Shown here piece by piece: positions 17,244-25,693 of a stretch of 64,000 bases of DNA. The translations under genes were made by a program, and so were the position numbers. Where the stretch lies: positions 17,684 through 81,683 of the forward strand of contig JAHFCH010000005.1 of NCBI GenBank assembly GCA_023249635.1, read 5' to 3'. The first letter of the stretch is position 1; each line of letters opens with the position of its first letter. The notes below the pieces were generated by a model. The model was not told the origin of the DNA. It worked only from the letters and a program-made list of their open reading frames with translations, and made no database searches. This DNA comes from Fibrobacterota bacterium (GTDB taxonomy: Bacteria; Fibrobacterota; Fibrobacteria; UBA11236).

Positions 17244-18932
17244 TCAGAGTTCCCAGCTCGCATTGGCCATCCAATACCAGTCACGGGAAGCCCCCAGGAT
17301 CTGATTGGGTTCCAGGCGGGAGCCGAAGAACCAATCCGTGCCTACGGTACGCAGGTGATCCCGCGCGAATTGCGCGGAGACCAGGAACCCGGGCAGCACG
17401 TGTTTTTGCAGCAGCAACGACCAGCTGAAATCGTCCTTGCCGGACGCATCGTAATAAGCATCCCGGGAAAATCCCGCATGGGTTCCCGCTGGGAAATACG
17501 GGGTAGCTCGACCGTTACCTAGGGAGACGAAATCGTTGGCGAAAGGGGAATGGAACCATTCGCATTGGAAGGCGGCCAGATCCAGCCAACGGAAGGCGGG
17601 AAGATTGAAACCCAGCATGAAGGGCATGCGGTCGGAACGGCGCGTGTAGTAGACCGGATAGTTTTCCACCCCCAGCAGCGCGATTTCACCGTACAGCTTC
17701 AGGTCTTCCGGACCCAGGGCCGCCGAAGGGAAAAAACGTTTGGGATCGAAGGCGGCCCGGGCCATCAACAGGGTGCCTGCGGGGGAGAAATATTCCAGAC
17801 CGGGTTTGGAGTAGGCCACGCGGTTACCGGCGCCGTCGGTGACGGAATCGGTCGTGGTCCAATAGGCGATGGAATCGGCGACGGCCCCGGCGACATCGGC
17901 ATCGACCCGGTGGCGGCGGGCCGCGGCCAGGGGACCCAGGGCGGCCGGCACATCGGCGGCGTAGCGGGCCGCCGAGTCGAGGTTGGCCGCGGTGGGATCG
18001 GCCAGGAAAGCCAGGGCGGGATGCGACGGGTTGACGGCGGCCAGATCGGCTTTGGCGACCGCGACCCCTTCCGTAACACGCAAGTTACCAAAGGCCTGCT
18101 TCTGCGTGTACTCTTCCGGAGTGCCCGGGTACCAGGTTCCGGCCTTTCGGAAATAGGCATTGGCCAGGGTATGGGGCGCCGTGCGCCCGGGTCTGACCTG
18201 GATCAGCCGCTTTTGGTTCACGCCCGCGCCCAGCACCAGCGCGCCGTCCCCCGCCGTGTAGGAGGCCAGGGCGGCCAGGGACCAATCATACAAGGGGGGC
18301 ACATTGGTTTCGGTATACAGCAGGGCTTCCGCGCGGAAATCGCCCCGGGACCAGACCGCCTGGAACCCTTGCAGCATGGCTCCCGAACTGCCGATGGCGG
18401 AAAGCCCGCCGGTGGTGAGGAAGGTCGGATAGGGACCGGAGCGCAGCAGGTATTCGCCCAGGTTATGCGCATCGGGATTGTATTTGAAAGGGAACATCCC
18501 CATGGCCAGGGAGAAGGTAGGCCGTTCCGGATCCCCCCAGGCATAGGTCCCCTTGGCGATGGAAGGCCCCAGGAAGAAGGCCTTGGACTGGCTGCCGCCG
18601 AACTCGGCCTGGGCCACCTCGGGCTTGGGGAATTCGAACACGCCGCCCAATCCCACCGCGATATGCAGGCGCTCGGCGACCACGGCTTCACGCAGGTAAT
18701 ACGCCCCGAGATGATCGATCCATTCATCCCGGAAGGGCTCGTTCACGTCCTTCCAGGCGCCGCTTTGCAAGCGCCCGAATTCCTGCATGCCGCCTACCAC
18801 GGCCGGCAGCCAACGCACCGCGGGCGCTTCGTTCGCCCACGCGGGCTGCGGGCAGAGCGCGCCTCCCGCGCCTATCACACCCATGGCCACCATCGCAGCC
18901 GACAACGCGTATGCCATCCGGGCCGCGTTCAT
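17244..18932 (-). CDS. Outer-membrane beta-barrel paralog B
   Basis: A 562-aa paralog, the longest of the three. ATG 18932 overlaps the stop of paralog A as ATGA and gives the signal peptide MNAARMAYALSAAMVAMGVI. The shared barrel blocks are present (EWIDHLGAYYLREAVVAERL, FEFPKPEVAQAEFGGSQSKA, FPFKYNPDAHNLGEYLLRSG, KLYGEIALLGVENYPVYYTR, terminal DWYWMANASWEL). Relative to C and A it has an Ala/Asp-rich insertion of about 60 residues in the middle (around 290-355), most simply a long extracellular loop. Function unknown. Confidence 0.72.
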   Translation of the reverse strand: MNAARMAYALSAAMVAMGVIGAGGALCPQPAWANEAPAVRWLPAVVGGMQEFGRLQSGAWKDVNEPFRDEWIDHLGAYYLREAVVAERLHIAVGLGGVFEFPKPEVAQAEFGGSQSKAFFLGPSIAKGTYAWGDPERPTFSLAMGMFPFKYNPDAHNLGEYLLRSGPYPTFLTTGGLSAIGSSGAMLQGFQAVWSRGDFRAEALLYTETNVPPLYDWSLAALASYTAGDGALVLGAGVNQKRLIQVRPGRTAPHTLANAYFRKAGTWYPGTPEEYTQKQAFGNLRVTEGVAVAKADLAAVNPSHPALAFLADPTAANLDSAARYAADVPAALGPLAAARRHRVDADVAGAVADSIAYWTTTDSVTDGAGNRVAYSKPGLEYFSPAGTLLMARAAFDPKRFFPSAALGPEDLKLYGEIALLGVENYPVYYTRRSDRMPFMLGFNLPAFRWLDLAAFQCEWFHSPFANDFVSLGNGRATPYFPAGTHAGFSRDAYYDASGKDDFSWSLLLQKHVLPGFLVSAQFARDHLRTVGTDWFFGSRLEPNQILGASRDWYWMANASWEL

Positions 18933-20422
18933 ATCGCGATCCCGATCCGGCACATCCAATACCAATCCTTGCTGGTGGAAAGGTTTTCGTCCGCTTCCAG
19001 GGCCGGGCCGAACCAGGTATTCAGGCTCACCAGGCGGAGATGATCCCGGGCCGCCTGGGCGCTCACGGTGATGCCCGGCAGGATGTTCTTTTCCAGCAGT
19101 ACGGACCAGGACCAGTCATCCAATTTCGCGGCATCGTAATAGTTGTCGCTGGAATAAGCCGCGTCCCCGCCCCGGGGCTGGAAGGGTTGCGGAAGTCCCA
19201 CGGTCGCCACGCGCTCGGTGCTGTTGAGGAAGGGGGAACGATAAAGTTCTCCCTGTACGGCAACCCTATCGAGCAAGCGGAAGGCCGGAAGGTTGAATCC
19301 GAACATCATGGGGATGCGATCCGCCATGCGCGGGTAAAATACCGGATAATCCTTGACTCCCAACAACGCAAGTTCGCCGTAGAGTTTCAAGTCCTGCGGT
19401 CCCAGGGCCGCGGAGGAGAACCAGGGTTTGGGATCGAGGGACGCCCGTGCCATCAGGATGATTCCCGCTGCGCTGTAATACTGGTAATCGGGATGGGCAT
19501 AGGCCACCGCGGGCCCGCCGGTAGGGCCGGGAACGGTGTCGGTCGTGGTCCAATACAGAACCGAATCGAGGGCAGCCTTCCAATACGCCGAATCGGCGCT
19601 GCGATGGCGGGAAGCGGCGAACTCGAGCCGGCTACGGTAATAATTGGGATTGCCGGTGTACCAGGTCCCGGCCTTCTTGAAATAGGCGTTGTTCGCTTGG
19701 CGCGGATCGGTGCGGCTGGGGCGCACGGGCACGATGCGCTTGGCGTTCACGCCTCCGCCGATCTCGAGGGAACCGTCCAGGGTCTTGTAGGTTGCCAAGG
19801 CCGCCAGCGACAAATCGTACAGAGGCGGAAATCCGGTTTCGGTCAGGGCCAACAGGGTAACGTTTGTGCTACCTAGGCGGAATTCGGCCTTGGCTCCCTG
19901 CAGGTAGGCGTCGGCCGTTCCGATGATGGCATAGCCTCCGGTTTGCAGGTAATTGGGATAGGGATTGGCGCGGAACAGGTACTCGCCCAGGTTGGCGGCA
20001 TCCGGATTGTATTTGAAAGCGAACATGCCCGCCGTGGCGGTGAACCCGGGGTTTTCCGGCTCGCCGCCGCGCCAGGTCAGGGTGGCCCGGGAAGGCCCTA
20101 CGAAGAAATTGCGGTACTGGCTGCCGCCCCAACCCGCCGAGATGACCTCGGGCTTCTGGTACTGGAACACTCCGCCCAGGCCCACTTCCATCTCGAGCCG
20201 CTCCCCCACGGAGGCCCTTTCCAGGAAGAAGGCGCCGAAATGATCCACCCATTCGTCATGGAAGGCGCCGGCCGCCGAGAACCTTCCGCTTTGCAGCATA
20301 CCGCATTCCTGGAACAAACCCAGCGATGGGGCGTCGTAGCGGACGATCGGGTTTTCACCCGCTGTCGCTCCCATGCACTGCAGCGCCAGCGGCGCCGCGT
20401 ATACCCAAGCCTTGGACATCAT
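18929..20422 (-). CDS. Outer-membrane beta-barrel paralog A
   Basis: A 497-aa paralog, the first of the three to be transcribed. Signal peptide MMSKAWVYAAPLALQCMGAT; ATG 20422 with an alternative at 20419. Shared blocks are EWVDHFGAFFLERASVGERL, FQYQKPEVISAGWGGSQYRN, FAFKYNPDAANLGEYLFRAN, KLYGELALLGVKDYPVFYPR and a terminal DWYWMCRIGIAI. It lies 11 bp after the HEAT-repeat gene and overlaps the next paralog by ATGA. The C-terminal residue is not the usual Phe or Trp of many barrels, so the envelope location is inferred from signal peptide and strand pattern. Confidence 0.72.
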   Translation of the reverse strand: MMSKAWVYAAPLALQCMGATAGENPIVRYDAPSLGLFQECGMLQSGRFSAAGAFHDEWVDHFGAFFLERASVGERLEMEVGLGGVFQYQKPEVISAGWGGSQYRNFFVGPSRATLTWRGGEPENPGFTATAGMFAFKYNPDAANLGEYLFRANPYPNYLQTGGYAIIGTADAYLQGAKAEFRLGSTNVTLLALTETGFPPLYDLSLAALATYKTLDGSLEIGGGVNAKRIVPVRPSRTDPRQANNAYFKKAGTWYTGNPNYYRSRLEFAASRHRSADSAYWKAALDSVLYWTTTDTVPGPTGGPAVAYAHPDYQYYSAAGIILMARASLDPKPWFSSAALGPQDLKLYGELALLGVKDYPVFYPRMADRIPMMFGFNLPAFRLLDRVAVQGELYRSPFLNSTERVATVGLPQPFQPRGGDAAYSSDNYYDAAKLDDWSWSVLLEKNILPGITVSAQAARDHLRLVSLNTWFGPALEADENLSTSKDWYWMCRIGIAI

Positions 20423-20433
20423 CGGGGTTCCGT

Positions 20434-21546
20434 TCAGGGATTCACGAAGGCGGCGCTACGCGCGCCTCCCGCCCGTTCCGCCACTATCCGATAGATTCCG
20501 GAGGGTAATGCTTTCGCGTCCCAGCCGATCGCGGCCGAGCCATCGCCGCGCCATTCCCGCCGCGTCCTACCGCCCATGTCGGCTATGCGCACGCGCCAGG
20601 GTCCGGCTCCCGGCCAATCCAGGCGCAAGCGCCCGCCCACCCGGGAAAAGACGAACCTGCCCGACGGAGGCGCAGTTCCCCCTCCTGGCACCGCCGTGGG
20701 CAGGCTCTTGATGAAGGCCAGGGTCGAATCGGCGTGCAGGACCACGTTGGGGCGTACCGCCGTAACCGCCGCGCTACGTACGGCGTTGGCGACTTCGGTG
20801 GCTTCCGCCTTGAGCCCGCGCTCGGCCAGTCGCTCCGCGAAGAGCAGGTTCAAGGCCATGGCCTGCATCGATTCCAGGCGATCGGACGCGTTCATGGCCT
20901 GGGCGATGGCAGTCTTGCCCAAGGGACTACCGATATTCGCCAGGCTTCGCAAGGCGATAGCGCGGATATTGCGATCGGTAGAGGTCGCCGACGGCGTCAG
21001 GGACGCCAACGTCGATTCGGATCCGTCGCGTAAGGATCCCGCCGCCCGCATAAGTGTGGGACGGCATTTGTCCTGGGAAGAGGGCAAAGCCGCGCGGACG
21101 GCGGGAATAATCTTGTCGGGGCCTTCGGTCGAGGCGATCCCGAGCAGGGATTGGGCCGCAGGCTCGCACAGGTTGGCATCGGTCAGGTAGGCGGCAAGCG
21201 GATCCACCGACGCCGACTTGCCGCAGAAACGCAACTCTTCGATCAGGAATGCCTTGATCTCCCAATCCACCGGCTTCGCCAGGCCGGCGAGCAATGCCGT
21301 CTCCTGCGCTTGCCGTTCGCTCTCCGATCCGGGGCGAAAAGAATAATTCGTAAGCCGGCGGACCTCGAGTCGCGCGGCCGCATCGTTGCCGCCTCCGGGT
21401 TTCTTGATCTGCGCGATGGCATCGGCGGCGGTCTGGGCGCCCGCGGATACCGCAGAGAGAGCGGAGACCGCGGCCAGCAGCAGTATCGCTGCCGGCCACG
21501 GGAGCCTTCCGGCGCGCGTCACTGGGAGTGAACTTACGCGTGCCAT
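20434..21546 (-). CDS. Secreted HEAT-repeat protein with C-terminal sorting-type tail
   Basis: A 370-aa exported protein. ATG 21546 overlaps the upstream stop as ATGA and gives the signal sequence MARVSSLPVTRAGRLPWPAA. Residues about 80-250 are alpha-helical HEAT-like repeats (KAFLIEELRFCGKSASVDPL, NIRAIALRSLANIGSPLGKT). The last about 80 residues switch to a beta domain (WRVRIADMGGRTRREWRGDG, then SGIYRIVAERAGG) resembling type IX or FlgD-like tails. HEAT-repeat proteins often accompany DUF1080 and Gfo/Idh/MocA proteins in Planctomycetes and Verrucomicrobia gene clusters, and may act as scaffolds. Exact role unknown. Confidence 0.72.
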   Translation of the reverse strand: MARVSSLPVTRAGRLPWPAAILLLAAVSALSAVSAGAQTAADAIAQIKKPGGGNDAAARLEVRRLTNYSFRPGSESERQAQETALLAGLAKPVDWEIKAFLIEELRFCGKSASVDPLAAYLTDANLCEPAAQSLLGIASTEGPDKIIPAVRAALPSSQDKCRPTLMRAAGSLRDGSESTLASLTPSATSTDRNIRAIALRSLANIGSPLGKTAIAQAMNASDRLESMQAMALNLLFAERLAERGLKAEATEVANAVRSAAVTAVRPNVVLHADSTLAFIKSLPTAVPGGGTAPPSGRFVFSRVGGRLRLDWPGAGPWRVRIADMGGRTRREWRGDGSAAIGWDAKALPSGIYRIVAERAGGARSAAFVNP

Positions 21547-22856
21547 CAGGCGCCTCCATCGGGAAGGGCCCAAGGGGCCCGCATCGGTTGGAAGATCATG
21601 CGGTTGGCTTCCTCGTCACCGACGAAGACCAACTTGTCGGGATCGAAGCGGAGCTTGCGCCCCAGCCGCACCGCGATGCTGCTGAGGTTCACCAAGGTGC
21701 AGGAGCGGAAGCCGTTCCGTTCATTGAGGCCGAAGCTCTTACGTGTACGCACCGCCTCGGAAAAATCGTCGAGTTGCACGGGCGGGTTCGGCAAGGCATC
21801 CACCTTGGCCTTGAGCCCCGTGATGTCCGATTGGAAATTGGCGCGCACCTGGCCCTTGCTTCCCTGCATCAAGGCGGTATCCTTGCCTACCCCGTCGAGG
21901 ATGATCTTGGTGCCGTCGGCATAGGCCAAGGTCACTTTACGCCACGGGATTACCGCGTCCGCTGGCTGGGGATCGGAGTCGGGAGTGATCTCCACCGGGC
22001 TGGTGTCGTCCTTGCCCAAGATGTATTGGAAGGCATCCAGGTAATGCTGCCCCATATCGCCCAGTCCGCCGGCATCATAATCCCAATAGCCGCGGAAACT
22101 CTGGTGCACGCGGGCCGCGTTGTAGGGCTTCCAGGGCGCCGGGCCCAACCATAAATCGTAGTCGAGTCCCGCGGGCGGGGTTTGCGGAGCCAGGTTTTGC
22201 TGGCCCATCCACAACGGAAGTTTCCAATCGAAACCCGTGCCCGCTCCCACCGTTACCGTCAAGGGTCCGCCCAGCACATCTCCGATCACGAGCTTGCGTA
22301 AATCGCGCGCGGGTACGCCCGCGCCGTAGAACGCGTCGCCGAACAAGGCGCTGGCGCCGGTAAAGCGGAACCAGGTATTCAAACGGAAGATGGTGCCGTT
22401 GCGGCGTACCGCTTCCATCACCTTGCGGCCTTCGCCGATGGTACGGGTCATGGGCTTCTCGCACCAGATATCCCGTCCCGCCTCGGCGGCAGCCAGGGCC
22501 ATCAGCCCATGCCAATGCGGCGGAGTGGCGATGTGGATGATGTTGGCGTCGGTCTTGGCAAGCAGATCGCGGAAGTCCTTGTACCCTGTCACGCCGGCCC
22601 TGCCTGACAGGGCCTGCGCCAGATGCGCCTCGTCCACGTCGCAAACCGCCACCAGTCGCGAAGGCGAGGAGTTGTTCATGCCCGGCTCGGTGCCGGCCAC
22701 ATGGCCCATGCCTTTGGAGCCGGTTCCGATCACGGCGCGCGTCAATTGATCGCTGGGGGCTTGGCCCCGCGCCCAGGAAGGCAAGATGGTGAAGGCCGCA
22801 GCCGCCTGCGCGGTCCGCGTCAGCATCTGCCTGCGGTTCATTTTCCCCTGGAACAT
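21546..22856 (-). CDS. Tat-exported Gfo/Idh/MocA family oxidoreductase
   Basis: A 436-aa NAD(P)-dependent sugar oxidoreductase. The N-terminus has a twin-arginine signal (MNRRQMLTRTAQAAAAFTIL from an in-frame ATG at 22841; ATG 22856 adds five residues, and both have usable ribosome sites). The Rossmann part is unusual, AVIGTGSKGMGHVAG followed by VAVCDVDEAH; the EKP catalytic motif is intact (DIWCEKPMTRTIGEGRKVME), and the C-terminal domain has GGLGDMGQHYLDAFQYILGK. Family members of this exported type oxidise the C3 hydroxyl of glycosides. Together with the DUF1080 protein this suggests 3-keto-glycoside chemistry in the periplasm. First gene of the six-gene operon. Confidence 0.85.
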   Translation of the reverse strand: MFQGKMNRRQMLTRTAQAAAAFTILPSWARGQAPSDQLTRAVIGTGSKGMGHVAGTEPGMNNSSPSRLVAVCDVDEAHLAQALSGRAGVTGYKDFRDLLAKTDANIIHIATPPHWHGLMALAAAEAGRDIWCEKPMTRTIGEGRKVMEAVRRNGTIFRLNTWFRFTGASALFGDAFYGAGVPARDLRKLVIGDVLGGPLTVTVGAGTGFDWKLPLWMGQQNLAPQTPPAGLDYDLWLGPAPWKPYNAARVHQSFRGYWDYDAGGLGDMGQHYLDAFQYILGKDDTSPVEITPDSDPQPADAVIPWRKVTLAYADGTKIILDGVGKDTALMQGSKGQVRANFQSDITGLKAKVDALPNPPVQLDDFSEAVRTRKSFGLNERNGFRSCTLVNLSSIAVRLGRKLRFDPDKLVFVGDEEANRMIFQPMRAPWALPDGGA

Positions 22857-22993
22857 CGGCTCCCCCGAACCCGGCTGCGGGGCCGCTAATGGCCCGCACC
22901 CGTGGGAGAAAATCTAGGCCGGGGGAGTAGGCGCGGGGGTGGAGGGAGGGGAGAAAGCGTGCGGTAGCGCTACACGCCCGGCGATGCGCGCGT

Positions 22994-24712
22994 TCAGGGA
23001 ACGCGGAGGCTTACCACCTCGGATCCGGGCGCCTGATTGGCGTGCGCGAACCGGATCCAATCGGCCCCGCGCGCGACATCGGAAACGGTCGCATCGTCCA
23101 CGCATCCGTTCAGATGCGTATTGGCCTGCAGGGCCGGGGCCCATTGGCGCAGGGTGCCGCCGCCCAGGATCCAGAATCCGGAAATATCCTCGGCATGGGG
23201 CGCGTCGGCGTTCTTCGCCGCCGCTTCGCCATCCAGGAACAGCGCCATGCCCGCGACCGGATCCTGCGTCGCGATCATATGGTGCCAGGCCCCGTCGGCG
23301 TAGCCCGGCTTGGATACCGCCAGACGTTCGAATTCACCGCGGCCCTCGGGAGGGTCGGCGATGTACACGCCGAAATGCACCGAACCGTCGGGATCGATCC
23401 ACACATGGCGATCGTAAGGTCCTGTATTGCGCCCCAGGTAGCTGTCCTCGAAGCCGATTAGCTTTCCCGGCCCCGTGGCCAGGAACCACATGGAGAGGGT
23501 GAAGGTCTGGGGAGCGCGCACCGAATCGGTGGAAGAGAGCAGGCCCGTCAGCCCGTCGAATTGCGCGCAGCCGCCCAATGGCGAGCCATGCAGGGAAGCG
23601 GCGTCCGCCGTGGCGCCCGCCAAGGGGTTCTTCGCCGACGAAGCATCGGCCCAACGCAGCCCCTGCGGCATCGCGTCGAAATGCCAGGCGCCCCGCCAGC
23701 CCTGCGCAGCCGGGAAAACGGAGGCCCCCGCTCCCATGCCGGGGGCCGCCGCTTTGCCCCAAAGCAAGGAGATGCTTTGGCTATCATCCCCCGCCCTCAA
23801 GCTATCCACGTGCACCCAGATGAGCGCGTCCTTCGCCTTGGCGTCCCAACGCGCGATCTCGAACGCCAGATGGCGCCCGGCAGCATCCGCGAAGCGGAGA
23901 TCGCTCCCGCCTGCCGCCGCCGAATCAAAGGGGAAGGTCGTCGCGTCCAACCGCACCAATACGGGAACGTCCGCGATGCCGACCGCCAGATTCGCGCCCA
24001 AGGGGCTGATGCGCATGACCACGGCACGGGAGCGCGGCCAAGCCGCGTAATCCTCCGACCCGAATGCGTCCAGCACCAGCTCGCCCCCGTCTCCGCTCTC
24101 GCCGGAACGCACGTCCACATCGCGTAGCTGGACGGTTCCCAAGGCGGGATCTCCGGACAAGGCCTGCAGGACATACCGGCCCGCGGGCAGATCGGCGAAC
24201 TTGAAGCGGGTCGAATCGGGAGCCAGGTACAGAAGCCGATCGAGCCCGCCGATGCGGAGGAATACGGAACCCTGGGAAGCGCGACCGCGACGGATGGTCC
24301 CCGTTAGCCCGCCCACGGGCTTAAGCACGGCGTCCGGCGCCTTGGCCAAACCGGCTTGCGCCCTTACGAACACCAGGGCCGATTGCCCGTTATCCCCGCG
24401 TATCTCTACGGAATAGGAGTCGACCGGCAGCGGTGCGATGCGATAACTCCCGTCGTTGGCGAGAGCGGTTTCGCTGCCGGGCCCGTTGGCCGCCGCCTTC
24501 TCCGAAGTATCCCGGAACCATGAGGCAGGGCGGACCACGACCTTGCCATGGGCAACGGGCGCGCCTTCAGGGGTCCGGGCCACGCCTTTGAGCCCCACGG
24601 TTTCCGAGCCCGGGCCCTGCACGCCGGGAATATCGCCTTCCTCGCGGAAGCATGCCGTGGGTAACAGCGCGGTTACCAAGACCGCGGCCAGCAGCAGGCG
24701 GGGGGCCTTCAT
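22994..24712 (-). CDS. Lipoprotein with regulatory-like, DUF2341 and LamG domains, partner of TIGR02147 copy 2
   Basis: A 572-aa surface lipoprotein: signal MKAPRLLLAAVLVTALLPTA followed by Cys21. The first module (GLKGVARTPEGAPVAHGKVV ... NDGSYRIAPLPVDSYSVEIR) is carboxypeptidase-regulatory-like and resembles the lipoprotein at the left edge. A DUF2341-type segment follows (VLVRLDATTFPFD ... RHLAFEIARWDAKAKDALIW), then a LamG/concanavalin-like domain (FTLSMWFLATGPGKLIGFED ... DGAWHHMIATQDPVAGMALF). DUF2341 plus LamG suggests glycan or protein binding outside the cell. ATG 24712 overlaps the regulator stop as ATGA. Confidence 0.85.
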   Translation of the reverse strand: MKAPRLLLAAVLVTALLPTACFREEGDIPGVQGPGSETVGLKGVARTPEGAPVAHGKVVVRPASWFRDTSEKAAANGPGSETALANDGSYRIAPLPVDSYSVEIRGDNGQSALVFVRAQAGLAKAPDAVLKPVGGLTGTIRRGRASQGSVFLRIGGLDRLLYLAPDSTRFKFADLPAGRYVLQALSGDPALGTVQLRDVDVRSGESGDGGELVLDAFGSEDYAAWPRSRAVVMRISPLGANLAVGIADVPVLVRLDATTFPFDSAAAGGSDLRFADAAGRHLAFEIARWDAKAKDALIWVHVDSLRAGDDSQSISLLWGKAAAPGMGAGASVFPAAQGWRGAWHFDAMPQGLRWADASSAKNPLAGATADAASLHGSPLGGCAQFDGLTGLLSSTDSVRAPQTFTLSMWFLATGPGKLIGFEDSYLGRNTGPYDRHVWIDPDGSVHFGVYIADPPEGRGEFERLAVSKPGYADGAWHHMIATQDPVAGMALFLDGEAAAKNADAPHAEDISGFWILGGGTLRQWAPALQANTHLNGCVDDATVSDVARGADWIRFAHANQAPGSEVVSLRVP

Positions 24713-25590
24713 GCATTTTCTCCAGCGCCTAGCGAACCAGCGTCCGCCGCGTTGCGCTCCTGCCGTTTTTCCGTGGGCTTGGTCAAGGGGAATACCTGGA
24801 AGTTGACCTGGTATACGGTGTCTTCCTGGGCATCCGCTTCGGCTATCTTGAGCAGCTTACGCCTGAACCCGTTCAGCTCTTCGGCGATGGCCTGGAAGCC
24901 CTTGTCCGAAAGGCTGAAGGTAAGCGTGGAGATGCTGCGCGATCCCCGGGGAAAGCGATCGATGGATTCGCCCGCCAGCGCCAGGGTCTGCAATTGGAAA
25001 TTGTGGATGGCGGTGGCATTGGCGTCATAGCCCGTGCTGCTGCTCACCGCATCGGCGCGTACGTAGCGGCCCTGGGAATCCCGCGTGATCATTCCCAGGC
25101 GCTGGAGCAAAGCCACGGCCTGCTTGGCTTCCGCCGGCTTGATCGCAGGCGATACGCGTTTCGCCAATGCATCGAAGTCGCCGCGGAAAGGCTCGAACCA
25201 GAGCAATTCCCGGATGGCCGTGTAGTACCACTTCTCGTAGAATTCGAAGCTCTCCGCCCCGACTATTTTCACGCGTGAGCTGCGGAAGGCCATCAGGCGT
25301 TCGAAGCCCTGCTTACGCTCTTCATGGTTCTTGGCTTGGTTGTACAGCACCAGCGCTTCGAAGAAATCCACTTCCTTGCGCTTGAGCTTGAGAAAGGCCG
25401 CGAAGCGGGCGGCCATGGACAGGGAGATGTTGCTCCGGCCTTTCAGGATCTGGCTGAAAAAACTGGCGGATTTGAAGCCGACCTTCTGGGCGATGAAGCG
25501 GCAGGAATAGGCGGGATTGCGGGCCTTGTTCTCCTGATAGGTATCCTTCAGGAATTCCCGATAATCCATGTAGTCGAATACGTTCGCCAT
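24709..25590 (-). CDS. TIGR02147 family protein (copy 2), putative HTH regulator
   Basis: A 293-aa member of the family. Start signature MANVFDYMDYREFLKDTYQE; HTH-like region about residues 28-68 (YSCRFIAQKVGFKSASFFSQ, then ILKGRSNISLSMAARFAAFL); middle helices FYEKWYYTAIRELL; C-terminal DTVYQVNFQVFPLTK. A GGGGCGGAGGCG ribosome site precedes the ATG. It has a slightly longer polar tail than copies 1 and 3. Coupled by ATGA to the downstream lipoprotein gene. Confidence 0.88.
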   Translation of the reverse strand: MANVFDYMDYREFLKDTYQENKARNPAYSCRFIAQKVGFKSASFFSQILKGRSNISLSMAARFAAFLKLKRKEVDFFEALVLYNQAKNHEERKQGFERLMAFRSSRVKIVGAESFEFYEKWYYTAIRELLWFEPFRGDFDALAKRVSPAIKPAEAKQAVALLQRLGMITRDSQGRYVRADAVSSSTGYDANATAIHNFQLQTLALAGESIDRFPRGSRSISTLTFSLSDKGFQAIAEELNGFRRKLLKIAEADAQEDTVYQVNFQVFPLTKPTEKRQERNAADAGSLGAGENA

Positions 25591-25657
25591 TCGCCTCCGC
25601 CCCTGGAAAAGATACCACCAGGTACCGATGGCTACGGGGTGAAAAGGGGTCCAGGGT

Positions 25658-25674
25658 GTGTAGTAGGACTACAC
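25658..25674. promoter_or_regulatory. Palindrome upstream of TIGR02147 copy 2
   Basis: GTGTAGTAGGACTACAC, two 7-bp arms around AGG, 68-84 nt upstream of the regulator start. One arm with its two flanking bases is CCGTGTAGT on the coding strand, the same 9-mer found upstream of TIGR02147 copy 1. A related half-site, GTAGCGCTACAC, lies near 22966, upstream of the oxidoreductase operon. Candidate operator for autoregulation. Confidence 0.4.
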
Positions 25675-25693
25675 GGAAAGTGGGCTTTTTGGG

